From CBDCZY01 sp965224745 (lineage in GTDB: Bacteria; Pseudomonadota; Gammaproteobacteria; Methylococcales; Methylomonadaceae), in NCBI GenBank assembly GCA_965224745.1, contig CBDCZY010000001.1, forward strand, positions 434,001-498,000: DNA of 64,000 nucleotides. Reading direction: 5' to 3'. Position 1 is the first letter of the stretch, and each line of letters starts with the position of its first letter. The notes under the pieces were generated by a model. That model worked only from the letters and a program-made list of their open reading frames with translations, had not been told where the DNA came from and ran no database searches. The translations under genes and the position numbers were made by a program. Positions 27,292 to 37,199 of this stretch are shown here, one piece after another.

Positions 27292-27822
27292 ATGCTTGAG
27301 CTGAGAACCCTGGCGCGTCCCTACGCTGAAGCAGTTTTTAAGAGGTCCAAGGAAACAAGTTCAGCTGCTGAGTGGTCGGAGATGCTGCGCTTTTTGGCCT
27401 CGCTGGTAAAGAATGAGCAACTCTTATCGATAATCGAAAACCCTCGGATCAGCAACGAAAAATTGCAGTCTCTTTTGATCGATATTTGTGCAGAGCATAT
27501 AAGCAAGGAAGGTGAAAATTTCATTCGGTTGTTATTGCAAAATAACCGACTCAAACTAATCCCTTATGTGCAAACTCTTTTCGAAGAATTTCGAGCAGAT
27601 GACGAGGGCTATCTTGAGGTCACTGTGCAATCAGCATTTTCTTTGGATGCTCAGCAAGTAAAAAAATTGTCGACAAAGTTAAAAAATGTATTAGAGAAAG
27701 AAGTGCGCCTAAATGTAGAAATAGATAAATCTTTAATAGGTGGCATACTCGTTCGCGCCGGAGACAGAGTTATAGACGGATCTGTTAAAGGACAGCTTCA
27801 ACAATTAGCCAAAATACTCTGA
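27292..27822 (+). CDS. atpH: F1 ATP synthase subunit delta
   Basis: A 176-residue OSCP/delta subunit joining the peripheral stalk to the alpha3beta3 head. Opens LRTLARPYAEAVFKRSKE; C-terminal GGILVRAGDRVIDGSVKGQL is the family signature. 20 bases before atpA. Intact. Confidence 0.96.
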   Translation: MLELRTLARPYAEAVFKRSKETSSAAEWSEMLRFLASLVKNEQLLSIIENPRISNEKLQSLLIDICAEHISKEGENFIRLLLQNNRLKLIPYVQTLFEEFRADDEGYLEVTVQSAFSLDAQQVKKLSTKLKNVLEKEVRLNVEIDKSLIGGILVRAGDRVIDGSVKGQLQQLAKIL

Positions 27823-27842
27823 AAAAAGGGTGAGAAAAAACT

Positions 27843-29384
27843 ATGCAATTAAACCCATCTGAAATAAGTGATCTAATCAAGAAAAAGATCGAAAATTTCG
27901 ATATTAGTGTTCATGCTCATACTGAAGGTACCGTAGTAAGTGTAACTGACGGGATTGTTCGTGTACATGGTCTGGCTGACGCCATGCAAGGAGAAATGCT
28001 TGAATTTCCAGGCGACACTTTTGGAATGGCTTTGAACCTTGAAAGAGATTCAGTCGGCGTCGTCATTTTAGGGGACTACGAACACATTTCTGAAGGGGAC
28101 ACTGTAAAGTGTACTGGACGTATCTTGGAAGTACCCGTTGGTGAGAACTTATTGGGTCGAGTAGTCGATGCACTGGGCAGTCCTATAGATGGTAAAGGCA
28201 GCATTGAGACCACAGAATCTTCACCTATCGAAAAAATTGCTCCCGGTGTTATTGCCAGACAGTCAGTAGAACAGCCTGTGCAAATTGGGCTAAAATCGAT
28301 CGATTCAATGATCCCTGTGGGTAGAGGACAACGGGAATTAATTATTGGTGACCGTCAGACAGGTAAAACAGCGATTGCTGTTGATGCCATTATTAACCAG
28401 AAAGGAACCGGTATTAAATGTGTGTATGTGGCGATTGGTCAAAAACAATCATCAATTGCGAATGTGGTTCGAAAACTGGAAGAACATGATGCAATGGCGC
28501 ATACCATCGTCGTCACAGCTTCAGCATCAGAATCAGCAGCCATGCAATTTATTGCACCTTACACGGGTTGTTCCATGGGTGAGTTTTTTCGGGATCGAGG
28601 TGAAGATGCGTTAATTATTTATGATGATTTAACCAAGCAGGCTTGGGCTTATCGGCAAATGTCGCTGCTACTTCGCAGACCACCCGGAAGAGAAGCTTAC
28701 CCCGGGGATGTTTTTTATCTGCATTCAAGATTATTGGAACGCGCTGCACGAATCAATGCAGCCGAAGTAGAAAAGTTGACGGGTGGCAAGGTCAAAGGTA
28801 AGACAGGTTCTCTGACGGCCTTGCCCATTATTGAAACCCAAGCAGGTGACGTTTCAGCATTTGTTCCGACCAATGTTATTTCAATTACAGATGGACAGAT
28901 CTTTTTGGAAACAGATCTATTCAATTCCGGCATCAGACCTGCTGTTAACGCTGGTTTATCAGTATCACGAGTGGGCGGAGCAGCGCAAACTAAAATCATC
29001 AAAAAACTAGGTGGCGGCATTCGGTTGGATTTAGCTCAGTATCGTGAACTGGCTGCATTTGCTCAATTTGCATCAGATTTGGATGAGAGCACTCGAAAAC
29101 AAATTGAACGTGGCCAAAGAGTGACTGAATTGATGAAACAGAATCAGTACTCGCCCATGTCAGTTGGACAAATGGCTATTTCGCTGTATGCAGCGAATGA
29201 AGGTTATTTGGATACCATTGAAGTCAATAAGGTGCGTGACTTCGAGAATGCTCTGCAGTCTTTTATGCAGTCAGAACATGCTGATTTGATGGACACTATT
29301 AATACCAGTGGTGACTACAGCGATGAAATTCAAAAATCATTGAAGTCGGCCGTTGACAAGTTTGTAAAAACCCATTCATGGTAA
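27843..29384 (+). CDS. atpA: F1 ATP synthase subunit alpha
   Basis: A 513-residue noncatalytic nucleotide-binding subunit. Walker A GDRQTGKTA near residue 169, IYDDLTKQAWAYRQ, and the signature PAVNAGLSVSRVG near 363 with the Arg finger. Same length as E. coli AtpA. Intact, 16 bases before atpG. Confidence 0.98.
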   Translation: MQLNPSEISDLIKKKIENFDISVHAHTEGTVVSVTDGIVRVHGLADAMQGEMLEFPGDTFGMALNLERDSVGVVILGDYEHISEGDTVKCTGRILEVPVGENLLGRVVDALGSPIDGKGSIETTESSPIEKIAPGVIARQSVEQPVQIGLKSIDSMIPVGRGQRELIIGDRQTGKTAIAVDAIINQKGTGIKCVYVAIGQKQSSIANVVRKLEEHDAMAHTIVVTASASESAAMQFIAPYTGCSMGEFFRDRGEDALIIYDDLTKQAWAYRQMSLLLRRPPGREAYPGDVFYLHSRLLERAARINAAEVEKLTGGKVKGKTGSLTALPIIETQAGDVSAFVPTNVISITDGQIFLETDLFNSGIRPAVNAGLSVSRVGGAAQTKIIKKLGGGIRLDLAQYRELAAFAQFASDLDESTRKQIERGQRVTELMKQNQYSPMSVGQMAISLYAANEGYLDTIEVNKVRDFENALQSFMQSEHADLMDTINTSGDYSDEIQKSLKSAVDKFVKTHSW

Positions 29385-29400
29385 TAAATTAGGTTATCTC

Positions 29401-30264
29401 ATGGCGGTTGGTAAAGAAATACGAACAAAAATATCAAGTATCAAGAATACGCAGAAAATCACGCGTGCCATGGAAATGGTTGCCGCAAGTAAGATGCGTA
29501 AAACGCAAGATAGAATGCGAGCCACTCGTCCTTATTCCAATAAATTGGCTCAAATCATCAAGCATTTGGCCCATGCTATTACTGAATATAAGCATCCTTA
29601 TTTGATCGACAGAGACGTTAAACGAATTGGCGTTATTCTTATTTCTTCTGATCGTGGCCTGTGCGGTGGCCTGAATTCTAATTTATTCAGAAAATTAATC
29701 GGGCAAATGAAAGGGTGGGATGCCAGTGATTTCGAAATTGATTTATGTATTGTGGGCCAAAAAGGAGGTAGCTTTTTTAGTAATATTGGCGCAAATATAA
29801 CCGGTCAAGTTGAAAAAATAGGAGAAGCACCTTCTTTGGAAAGCATTTTAGGAATCATTAAAATTATGCTGGATGCTTACGACGAAGGGAAAATAGACCA
29901 AATTTTTCTGTCTTACAATGAATTTGTCAATACTATGACGCAAAAACCAGTCATCGAAAAGCTGTTGCCTATTTATGCCGAAGAAATTCAAGAGGAATTA
30001 AAGGGGCATTGGGATTACATCTACGAACCGGATGCCAAGGAAGTATTGGATAATTTACTGACTCGTTACGTTGAATCGATCGTATTTCAGGGACTTGTAG
30101 AAAACAATGCGTGTGAACAAGCGGCTCGAATGGTGGCAATGAAGAGCGCATCGGATAATGCAGGTACAATTATAGATGAGTTACAACTAGTTTATAACAA
30201 AGCCAGACAAGCCGCTATTACGCAAGAGATTTCAGAAATTGTTGCGGGTGCAGCTGCTGTTTAG
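29401..30264 (+). CDS. atpG: F1 ATP synthase subunit gamma
   Basis: A 287-residue central rotor shaft. N-terminal KEIRTKISSIKNTQKITRAMEM and C-terminal coiled coil with ARMVAMKSASDNAG are family hallmarks. Length matches E. coli (287). Intact. Confidence 0.97.
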   Translation: MAVGKEIRTKISSIKNTQKITRAMEMVAASKMRKTQDRMRATRPYSNKLAQIIKHLAHAITEYKHPYLIDRDVKRIGVILISSDRGLCGGLNSNLFRKLIGQMKGWDASDFEIDLCIVGQKGGSFFSNIGANITGQVEKIGEAPSLESILGIIKIMLDAYDEGKIDQIFLSYNEFVNTMTQKPVIEKLLPIYAEEIQEELKGHWDYIYEPDAKEVLDNLLTRYVESIVFQGLVENNACEQAARMVAMKSASDNAGTIIDELQLVYNKARQAAITQEISEIVAGAAAV

Positions 30265-30304
30265 GAAACACCAAATTAATCAAATAACATAGAGGACTAA
30301 CTTA

Positions 30305-31690
30305 ATGAGTTCGGGTAAGATTGTTCAAATTATCGGCGCGGTAGTCGATGTTGAGTTTCCCAGGGAAAATCTACCGAAAGTGTATGATGCACTGAATGTA
30401 GATAAAAAAGACATTGTTCTAGAAGTCCAGCAGCAATTGGGGGATGGTATTGTTAGAACCATTGCAATGGGCAGTACAGATGGCCTTTCTCGGGGATTAA
30501 CGATTTCAAATACTGGCGCCCCAATTTCTGTTCCAGTTGGCCAGGAAACGTTAGGCCGAATTATGAATGTTCTCGGTCAGCCGATTGATGAAAAAGGCAA
30601 GATTGGTGAAAAAGAACAATGGGCTATACACCGAAATGCCCCAAGTTATGCTGACCAGGCTGCTGGCAATGAGCTCCTTGAAACAGGTATTAAAGTAATC
30701 GATCTAATTTGTCCCTTTGCAAAAGGCGGTAAAGTTGGCTTGTTTGGCGGTGCTGGGGTCGGCAAAACAGTTAACATGATGGAACTCATTCGAAATATCG
30801 CTATTGAACATAGCGGTTTTTCAGTATTTGCTGGAGTGGGTGAGCGGACTCGGGAAGGCAATGACTTTTATCATGAAATGACAGACAGCAATGTCATTGA
30901 TAAAGTTTCTTTGGTATACGGCCAGATGAATGAGCCGCCTGGCAATCGCTTACGAGTTGCTTTAACGGGATTAACAATGGCCGAATATTTTCGCGAAGAT
31001 GGCCGTGATGTTTTGTTTTTTGTAGATAATATTTATCGCTATACCTTAGCAGGAACTGAAGTTTCGGCTTTGCTTGGAAGAATGCCCTCAGCAGTGGGTT
31101 ATCAACCAACGTTGGCCGAAGAAATGGGCGTATTGCAAGAACGGATTACCTCCACTAAAACGGGATCAATTACTTCAATACAAGCTGTTTATGTTCCTGC
31201 CGATGATTTGACCGACCCGTCCCCAGCGACAACTTTTGCCCACCTGGATGCTACAGTCGTATTATCAAGGCAAATTGCCGAGCTCGGTATCTATCCTGCG
31301 GTCGATCCTTTGGATTCAACCAGTAGGCAATTGGATCCCCTGGTAATAGGTCAGGAGCACTATGAAGTGGCTCGTAACGTTCAAGGAACGTTGCAGCGTT
31401 ACAAAGAGCTTCGTGACATCATTGCTATTCTCGGAATGGATGAGCTATCCGAGGAAGATAAACTAACCGTATCCAGAGCCCGAAAAATTCAAAAATTTCT
31501 TTCTCAACCATTCTTTGTTGCTGAAGTTTTTACCGGATCACCTGGAAAATATGTCTCCCTCAAAGATACGATTGCTGGTTTTAAGGGAATTGCTGAGGGT
31601 GAATATGATGCGATACCAGAACAAGCATTTTACATGGCCGGTGATATCAGCGAAGTATTAGAAAAAGCCGAAAAAATGAGTAAAAAGTGA
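30305..31690 (+). CDS. atpD: F1 ATP synthase subunit beta
   Basis: A 461-residue catalytic subunit. Walker A GGAGVGKT near residue 153, catalytic Glu in GERTREGNDFYHEM, Walker B-like VLFFVDNIYRYT, and the signature PAVDPLDSTSRQL. Nothing unusual. 40 bases after atpG and 26 before atpC. Confidence 0.98.
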   Translation: MSSGKIVQIIGAVVDVEFPRENLPKVYDALNVDKKDIVLEVQQQLGDGIVRTIAMGSTDGLSRGLTISNTGAPISVPVGQETLGRIMNVLGQPIDEKGKIGEKEQWAIHRNAPSYADQAAGNELLETGIKVIDLICPFAKGGKVGLFGGAGVGKTVNMMELIRNIAIEHSGFSVFAGVGERTREGNDFYHEMTDSNVIDKVSLVYGQMNEPPGNRLRVALTGLTMAEYFREDGRDVLFFVDNIYRYTLAGTEVSALLGRMPSAVGYQPTLAEEMGVLQERITSTKTGSITSIQAVYVPADDLTDPSPATTFAHLDATVVLSRQIAELGIYPAVDPLDSTSRQLDPLVIGQEHYEVARNVQGTLQRYKELRDIIAILGMDELSEEDKLTVSRARKIQKFLSQPFFVAEVFTGSPGKYVSLKDTIAGFKGIAEGEYDAIPEQAFYMAGDISEVLEKAEKMSKK

Positions 31691-31716
31691 TTTAAGTTCA
31701 TTTTAGGACTGTTTTA

Positions 31717-32139
31717 ATGACAATGACAATTCATGTTGATATCGTAAGTGCAGAACAAGAAATTTTTTCCGGATTGGCAGAGATGATTTTTGCGCCGGCT
31801 GAAATGGGCGAAGTTGGCATCGCCCCCCGGCACGCACCGCTGATTACTAAGCTGGCTCCAGGCGAGGTTAGAGTAAAAGTAGATGCCGATCAAAGTCTTC
31901 CCTTTTTTATATCGGGTGGCATGTTGGAAGTGCAACCACATATTGTTACTATTTTAGCTGACACAGTAATACGGGCAGATGATTTAGATGAGGCAGCTGC
32001 TTTGGAAGCAAAATCAAAAGCTGAAGCAGCTCTGGCTGATAAATCTGGCAAGATAGATTATGCCAAAGCCCAGGCTCAATTAGCGGAGGCAATGTTACAA
32101 CTCAAGGCTCTGGACAAGCTAAAAAAACGCGCGAAGTAG
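31717..32139 (+). CDS. atpC: F1 ATP synthase subunit epsilon
   Basis: A 140-residue subunit coupling rotor to c-ring and inhibiting ATP hydrolysis. N-terminal beta sandwich (VDIVSAEQEIFSGLAEMI, GEVGIAPRHAPLIT) and a C-terminal two-helix domain rich in Ala/Lys. Last gene of the operon; a terminator follows 34 bases on. Confidence 0.97.
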   Translation: MTMTIHVDIVSAEQEIFSGLAEMIFAPAEMGEVGIAPRHAPLITKLAPGEVRVKVDADQSLPFFISGGMLEVQPHIVTILADTVIRADDLDEAAALEAKSKAEAALADKSGKIDYAKAQAQLAEAMLQLKALDKLKKRAK

Positions 32140-32173
32140 TTAGTCTTAATAATTAAATTAACAAACAATTCAG

Positions 32174-32209
32174 ACCCGGTAACATGTTCGCATTTTACCG
32201 GGTTTTTTC
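32174..32209 (+). terminator. Rho-independent terminator of the atp operon
   Basis: ACCCGGTAA (32174-32182) pairs perfectly with TTACCGGGT (32195-32203), then T5. It lies between atpC and glmU, so glmU-glmS must rely on readthrough or its own promoter. Confidence 0.9.
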
Positions 32210-32226
32210 GTAATAGGGATTAACAA

Positions 32227-33597
32227 ATGAAAGTTAAAACAATTGTTCTTGCTGCTGGGCAGGGAACCAGAATGCATTCGGCTTATCCCAAGGTGATGCA
32301 TAAAATTGCTGACCAACCCTTGCTCGTTCATGTTTACAATATGGCGAGAGAAATCCCCAAAAATGACATTACTATTATATATGGTCATGGTGGCGATTAT
32401 GTTCTAGAACAATTACAGCATTTGAATGTTAACTGGCGAGAGCAAAAACAGCAGTTGGGCACTGGTCATGCTGTTATGCAGGTGACAGATCTGATTAGCG
32501 AAGAAGACATTGTATTAATTCTCTATGGTGATGTGCCATTATTGAAATATCAAACGGTACGACAATTGCTTGATATAGTTGATAATCAAACATTAGCGTT
32601 ATTAACGGTCAATTTGGATAATCCCAGCGGTTATGGCAGGATTATTAGAAGCTCCGACCAACAAGTGTTGAAAATAGTCGAAGAAAAAGATGCAAGTATT
32701 TCTGAAAAGCAGGTAACAGAAGTGAATACGGGTATTATGGCGGCGCAGGGAAGCTACCTAAAACGTTGGCTCGGTCAACTGGATAATAACAATGCTCAAA
32801 ATGAATATTATCTAACCGATATCATTGAGATAGCAGTGGCTGATGGCGTTGTTATAAGAACGAGCCAACCAGCTTCTGAAGATGAGGTTTTAGGCGTGAA
32901 TAATCGAATGCAATTAAGTCATCTTGAGCGTACCCTGCAACGAGAACGAGCAATAGATTTGATGGAAAAAGGTGTAACACTCGTCGATCCAGCTCGTTTT
33001 GATTTACGAGGTGAGATTATATCTTTAGGTCAAGATATTGAAATTGATATTAACGTTATTTTAGAAGGTCGGATTAGTCTGGGAAATAATGTCAAGATTG
33101 GTGCTAACACTATAATCCGGGATGTAGTCATAGCTGACGATGTTGAAATTTTGCCTAACAGCCTGATCGAACAATCGACGATAGGGCAATCCTGTAACAT
33201 TGGTCCATACGCCCGAATTAGGCCTGGCACTAAATTAGAGCAAGAAGTAAGAATTGGCAACTTTGTGGAAGTAAAAAAATCGCAAATTGCCGCAGGAAGT
33301 AAAGTGAATCATTTAAGCTATATTGGAGATACCATCATTGGTAAAAAGGTGAATGTTGGTGCCGGCACCATCACTTGTAACTACGACGGTATCAACAAAT
33401 CACAAACTGTCATCAAGGATGGCGCTTTTATTGGTTCAGACACTCAGTTAGTGGCGCCAGTGACAGTAGGAGAATATGCAACGGTAGGCGCAGGATCAAC
33501 GATCACTCGTGATGTGCCAGATAACCAATTGGCACTCAGCAGAGTTAAACAGCTCTCAATTACTGGTTGGCAAAGACCGAAAAAGAAGGAGGCATAA
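32227..33597 (+). CDS. glmU: Bifunctional GlmU (GlcN-1-P acetyltransferase / GlcNAc-1-P uridyltransferase)
   Basis: Makes UDP-GlcNAc for peptidoglycan and LPS. The 456-residue protein has an N-terminal pyrophosphorylase domain with VLAAGQGTRMHSAYPKVMH, GTGHAV and YGDVPLL, and a C-terminal left-handed beta helix (about 255-440) of hexapeptide repeats with RPGTKLEQEVRIGNFVEVK and ITCNYDG, where the acetyl-transfer site lies. Length equals E. coli GlmU. The stop directly abuts the glmS ATG. Confidence 0.97.
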   Translation: MKVKTIVLAAGQGTRMHSAYPKVMHKIADQPLLVHVYNMAREIPKNDITIIYGHGGDYVLEQLQHLNVNWREQKQQLGTGHAVMQVTDLISEEDIVLILYGDVPLLKYQTVRQLLDIVDNQTLALLTVNLDNPSGYGRIIRSSDQQVLKIVEEKDASISEKQVTEVNTGIMAAQGSYLKRWLGQLDNNNAQNEYYLTDIIEIAVADGVVIRTSQPASEDEVLGVNNRMQLSHLERTLQRERAIDLMEKGVTLVDPARFDLRGEIISLGQDIEIDINVILEGRISLGNNVKIGANTIIRDVVIADDVEILPNSLIEQSTIGQSCNIGPYARIRPGTKLEQEVRIGNFVEVKKSQIAAGSKVNHLSYIGDTIIGKKVNVGAGTITCNYDGINKSQTVIKDGAFIGSDTQLVAPVTVGEYATVGAGSTITRDVPDNQLALSRVKQLSITGWQRPKKKEA

Positions 33598-35427
33598 ATG
33601 TGTGGCATAGTTGGAGCAATCGCTCAACGAAATGTTGTGCCCATTCTGTTAGAGGGATTAAAGCGGCTTGAGTATAGAGGCTATGACTCAGCAGGAATCG
33701 CCCTTGTTGACCAAAGCGAAATCAAACGGAAACGACAACTCGGTAAAGTTAGTGAATTAGAAAAAATTCTTGATCAGGAACTTATCCATGGATCTTTAGG
33801 CATTGCCCACACCCGTTGGGCAACCCATGGTAAACCAAGCACATCTAACGCTCACCCTCACATTTGTCGCCATACAGTGGCGGTTGTTCATAATGGAATT
33901 ATCGAAAATCATGACGCTTTGAGAGAAACTCAGAGGCTTTTAGGTTATGAGTTTACTTCAGAGACTGATACTGAAGTGGTTGTCCATGCTATTTATGATG
34001 AGCTCGAAAAAACCAATGATTTATTCACAGCGGTAAAAAATACCGCAGTAACCTTGGAAGGCGCTTATGCTCTGGGTGTTATTAGCCAGCAAAATCCTGA
34101 TCAACTGATTGCCTGTAGAAAGGGGAGTCCCTTGGTCATCGGTATTGGTATCGGTGAACATTTTATTGCCTCTGATGTTGCGGCGTTACTGCCGGTAACT
34201 CGTCGCTTTATTTTCTTAGAAGAAGGTGATATTGCTGCTATCGAAAGAGAAAAAGTGACTATCTATGATGCGCTCAATAAGGTAGTCGAGCGTCCTATTA
34301 AAGAAAGCAAATTATCTGCCGATTCGGTTGGGTTGGGTGAATATCGGCATTACATGCTGAAAGAGATATATGAGCAGCCTAGAGCGATTTCCGAAACCCT
34401 AGAAGGCCGTTTTATCGAAAATCGCTTGCAGGAAGCTGTTTTTGGTGTTTCTGCCAGCTCAATTTTTGACCAGGTCAAAGCGGTTCAAATTATTGCTTGC
34501 GGTACCAGTTTTCACGCAGGATTAGTGGCGAAGTATTGGTTTGAATCGATAGCAGGTGTTCGATGTAACATCGAGGTTGCTAGTGAATATCGTTATCGAA
34601 AGCCAGTGTTATTGCCAGATACATTAATCGTAACCATCTCACAGTCAGGAGAAACCGCTGATACCATAGCGGCTTTACAAGAAGCTAAAAGGATCGGCGC
34701 AAAACACACGCTAACGGTGTGCAATGTGCCTGAAAGTTCATTGGTGAGAGAGTCTGATTTAGTTCTGATGACTCGAGCAGGTCCAGAGATCGGGGTTGCC
34801 TCCACCAAAGCATTTACTACGCAATTAGTGGCGTTAATGCAGTTGGTGATAGCCTTAGGAAGGCGCTTTAATCTGAAACCTGAAATGGAAGATAAACTAA
34901 CGTCGCTGTTGTTCAGTTTGCCGGCTAAGATAGAGTCAGTATTAAGTCTTGATAGCATCATAGCAAAGGTGGCTGAGTTGTTTTCTGAAAAACAGCACGC
35001 TTTGTTTTTAGGTCGCGGTACGCAATATCCTATTGCGATGGAAGGTGCACTAAAACTGAAAGAAATTTCTTACATTCATGCCGAAGCTTATCCGGCAGGC
35101 GAACTAAAGCACGGCCCACTGGCGTTAATTGATTCAGAGATGCCGGTTGTAGTAGTGGCACCCAATAATCGCTTGCTGGAAAAACTCAAATCAAATATGC
35201 AAGAGGTCAGCGCTAGAGGTGGACAATTAATTGTTTTCATGGACGAAGCGCTTGACGCAACTCCGGATGATAATGTAAAGGTCTATAAAATTCCAAGCAT
35301 TGAAGATGAAATCGCGCCTATTTTGTATACTATTCCTCTACAATTGCTGGCTTACCACGTGGCTATTCTTAAAGGGACAGATGTTGACCAACCTCGAAAT
35401 TTAGCGAAATCAGTGACGGTTGAATAA
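33598..35427 (+). CDS. glmS: Glutamine--fructose-6-phosphate aminotransferase
   Basis: Makes glucosamine 6-phosphate from fructose 6-phosphate and glutamine, feeding GlmU. The 609-residue protein begins MCGIVGA with the Ntn nucleophile Cys; RLEYRGYDSAG, HTRWATHGKPS and NGIIENHD mark the glutaminase domain (1-240). Two SIS domains follow (ACGTSFHAG; SQSGETADT; FLGRGTQYPIAMEGALKLKE), ending KSVTVE. Joined to glmU with no spacer, so the two are translationally coupled. Confidence 0.98.
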   Translation: MCGIVGAIAQRNVVPILLEGLKRLEYRGYDSAGIALVDQSEIKRKRQLGKVSELEKILDQELIHGSLGIAHTRWATHGKPSTSNAHPHICRHTVAVVHNGIIENHDALRETQRLLGYEFTSETDTEVVVHAIYDELEKTNDLFTAVKNTAVTLEGAYALGVISQQNPDQLIACRKGSPLVIGIGIGEHFIASDVAALLPVTRRFIFLEEGDIAAIEREKVTIYDALNKVVERPIKESKLSADSVGLGEYRHYMLKEIYEQPRAISETLEGRFIENRLQEAVFGVSASSIFDQVKAVQIIACGTSFHAGLVAKYWFESIAGVRCNIEVASEYRYRKPVLLPDTLIVTISQSGETADTIAALQEAKRIGAKHTLTVCNVPESSLVRESDLVLMTRAGPEIGVASTKAFTTQLVALMQLVIALGRRFNLKPEMEDKLTSLLFSLPAKIESVLSLDSIIAKVAELFSEKQHALFLGRGTQYPIAMEGALKLKEISYIHAEAYPAGELKHGPLALIDSEMPVVVVAPNNRLLEKLKSNMQEVSARGGQLIVFMDEALDATPDDNVKVYKIPSIEDEIAPILYTIPLQLLAYHVAILKGTDVDQPRNLAKSVTVE

Positions 35428-35579
35428 TAGTTTGTATCAAGTTTTCTTAAATAACGACGGATTAACGTCAAGGTAATTCGGCGCAGCATTGAAAATAAAA
35501 AATTGGAATGAAAACAGCGCTAAAATTGGCAATGAGTCGTCATTTCAGATGATTTCTATTCTTCTTTTCCCAGTAGAAT

Positions 35580-35810
35580 TTAGGATCTTTGTTCCGGGTA
35601 TTGTCGGTTGGGCGATGTGAGCTTTAAAGAACTATTAAAACAATCTCCGGTGTTTACAACTCCCCAAAGTAAATGTAACTCTACTTTACATTTTTCAATG
35701 TTCAGCCCATTTGCACCATTACTAGTAATATTTGTGACATAAGGTCCTGCTGTCGTACAGCCAATCATTAAAGACCCAAGCACCAAAGCGGTCATCATCT
35801 TTATATCCAT
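35580..35810 (-). CDS. Small lipoprotein, unknown function
   Basis: A 76-residue protein with a lipoprotein signal (MTALVLGSLMIGC, lipid-attached Cys 18), then GPYVTNITSNGANGLNIEKC. Mature part about 58 residues with two further cysteines (EKC, GDC) that could pair. The pattern recalls small TRL-like outer-membrane lipoproteins, but the match is loose. Transcribed towards glmS from its own promoter region. Confidence 0.6.
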   Translation of the reverse strand: MDIKMMTALVLGSLMIGCTTAGPYVTNITSNGANGLNIEKCKVELHLLWGVVNTGDCFNSSLKLTSPNRQYPEQRS

Positions 35811-36132
35811 TTTGTCCTTACCTATCTCATTTTGTAAAAAATTTACTGCTATATAAAGACTAGATTAAATTGTATTGTTTTCTAGTTTCAATTCGAGTTC
35901 GATCAGTGCCAACCATAAAAACACTGTCGATACCATCTCTTCCATTGATCGGGGGTGCACCAGACGTTATTTCGTTGTACCGAATTTCAAAATCAACGAC
36001 ACCATTACACCCAACGCAGAGCGTGGGAACGATGAGATGATGGTGTGTGAGGGTGGCTCTTTTTGAGAGAGGAAATTGACTTTAGTAAAAATCTAGTCTA
36101 GTCTAGTCCTTATTAGTTATTTAGGAGGTCTT
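35811..36132 (+). promoter_or_regulatory. Intergenic region; promoter and possible operator of the first TA pair
   Basis: No gene is convincing. Near the antitoxin start, TTGACT (36076-36081) with a TAGTCT 17 bases on could form a promoter, and three CTAGT repeats (about 36093-36107) overlap the -10, as autoregulatory TA operators do. GGAGG at 36123-36127 is the ribosome site. A GAGCGTGGGAACGATG-type stretch near 36017-36032 recurs in altered form at 36843-36859 and looks like a dispersed repeat. Confidence 0.4.
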
Positions 36133-36402
36133 ATGTCAATTTCATCCGCCCCTTATCACAAAAAATGGACCATTACAGAGGCCAAATCACGGCTTTCTGA
36201 GGTGCTTCGCCTAGTCCAGGAAGAAGGCCCTCAATATATTGGCACTAAAAAATCATTTGTTGTTATATCAGAGGAAGAGTGGTTGGCATTAAAACAACCC
36301 AGGAAACCTTTAGGTCTTTGGTTGGTAGAAAATATGCCGACAGTCGGTGAATTGGAACTACCCAACCGGAATGAACCTGACCGCGAAATTCCTTTTCAAT
36401 AG
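36133..36402 (+). CDS. Phd/YefM-type antitoxin
   Basis: An 89-residue protein with WTITEAKSRLSEVLRLVQEEGPQYI and FVVISEEEWLAL, the Phd/YefM N-terminal DNA-binding fold, and a short C-terminal tail (about 60-89) that would wrap the toxin. It lies 11 bases before a PIN-domain toxin gene, in the usual antitoxin-first order. Confidence 0.85.
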   Translation: MSISSAPYHKKWTITEAKSRLSEVLRLVQEEGPQYIGTKKSFVVISEEEWLALKQPRKPLGLWLVENMPTVGELELPNRNEPDREIPFQ

Positions 36403-36413
36403 TTGGGCATAGC

Positions 36414-36827
36414 ATGAAGGGTTTTCTGCTGGATACCAATGTGATTTCCGAACTGGTAAAGCCTGCGCCTGACAAGAATGTTGTTGAATTTCTATCTACA
36501 ATGGATAGCGCCTGGATTTCTATTATAAGCTTACATGAACTCACTTATGGCTTAGGGCTTTTGCTCAAGGGTAAGCGACGTACTGAGTTAGATGAAAAAT
36601 TACAAGAATTATTGTCCGAGTACAGTGACTGGATCATTCCTGTTAATCAATCAGAAGCGAATCAGGCGGCTTTGTTTCGAGTACAGGCGAAAAACCAAGG
36701 ACGAGTGATTCATCTTGCCGATGCGCTTATTGCGGGTACTGCAAAGGATCATGACTTGTCGGTGGTTACTCGGAATGTGGATGATTTTTTGGGAATAGAT
36801 GTTGAGGTGGTTAATCCTTGGGATTAA
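36414..36827 (+). CDS. PIN-domain toxin (VapC/FitB-like)
   Basis: A 137-residue PIN-domain ribonuclease. LLDTNVISELVKP has the first acidic residue (Asp 7), SIISLHELTYGL the Glu near 42, HLADALIAGTA the Asp near 100 and VVTRNVDDF the last acid near 120. FitB/VapC proteins cut tRNA or other RNA when their antitoxin is lost. Pairs with the Phd-like antitoxin upstream. Intact. Confidence 0.88.
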   Translation: MKGFLLDTNVISELVKPAPDKNVVEFLSTMDSAWISIISLHELTYGLGLLLKGKRRTELDEKLQELLSEYSDWIIPVNQSEANQAALFRVQAKNQGRVIHLADALIAGTAKDHDLSVVTRNVDDFLGIDVEVVNPWD

Positions 36828-36872
36828 ATATCGTTACCACGCGGAGCAAGGGAACGATGTTGTATACCATTA

Positions 36873-36905
36873 TCTATGCAAGCGTAGTCGATAAATGTAT
36901 GGTAG
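36873..36905 (+). repeat. Direct repeat flanking the second TA pair, left copy
   Basis: Shares CTATGCAAGCGTAG, one changed base, then CGATAAATGTATGGTA with 37891-37922. The two direct copies bracket the minus-strand TA pair at about 1 kb. Confidence 0.7.
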
Positions 36906-36968
36906 CAAGACTTGTCTGTGCAAACCAGGCCAACAATCATGTTGGCTGCCCCCATGATACTCAAGTCT

Positions 36969-37199
36969 TTAAAAACTGTAATTTCTTTCTCTACCTTCTC
37001 TAACAATATCAACAATCTCGCTAGAAGACACGCCAAGATTAACTCCTTCAATATCCAAAGGTGATTTTTTTTGAGTTGCTGGCTTTATATAGAATGACTC
37101 ACCATCTCTTTTTTTTACACAAACAACACCTTCTTTTTTTGCTTCATCTAGTATTGACGCGAAGTGTTGCCGTGCTTCTGTAAAACTATATTCTTTCAT
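36969..37199 (-). CDS. Phd/YefM-like antitoxin (downstream of its toxin)
   Basis: A 76-residue protein beginning YSFTEARQHFASILDEAKKEG, the Phd-type N-terminal fold, then a C-terminal toxin-binding tail with IVDIVREGRERNYSF. Its start overlaps the toxin stop (TAATG at 37197-37201), so translation is coupled, but the toxin comes first, the reverse of most vapBC/phd-doc pairs. Confidence 0.78.
   Translation of the reverse strand: MKEYSFTEARQHFASILDEAKKEGVVCVKKRDGESFYIKPATQKKSPLDIEGVNLGVSSSEIVDIVREGRERNYSF

Noticed and set aside
35875..36066. Open frame of 63 codons before the first TA pair
   Set aside because: No ribosome site, overlaps a dispersed repeat; not a convincing gene.
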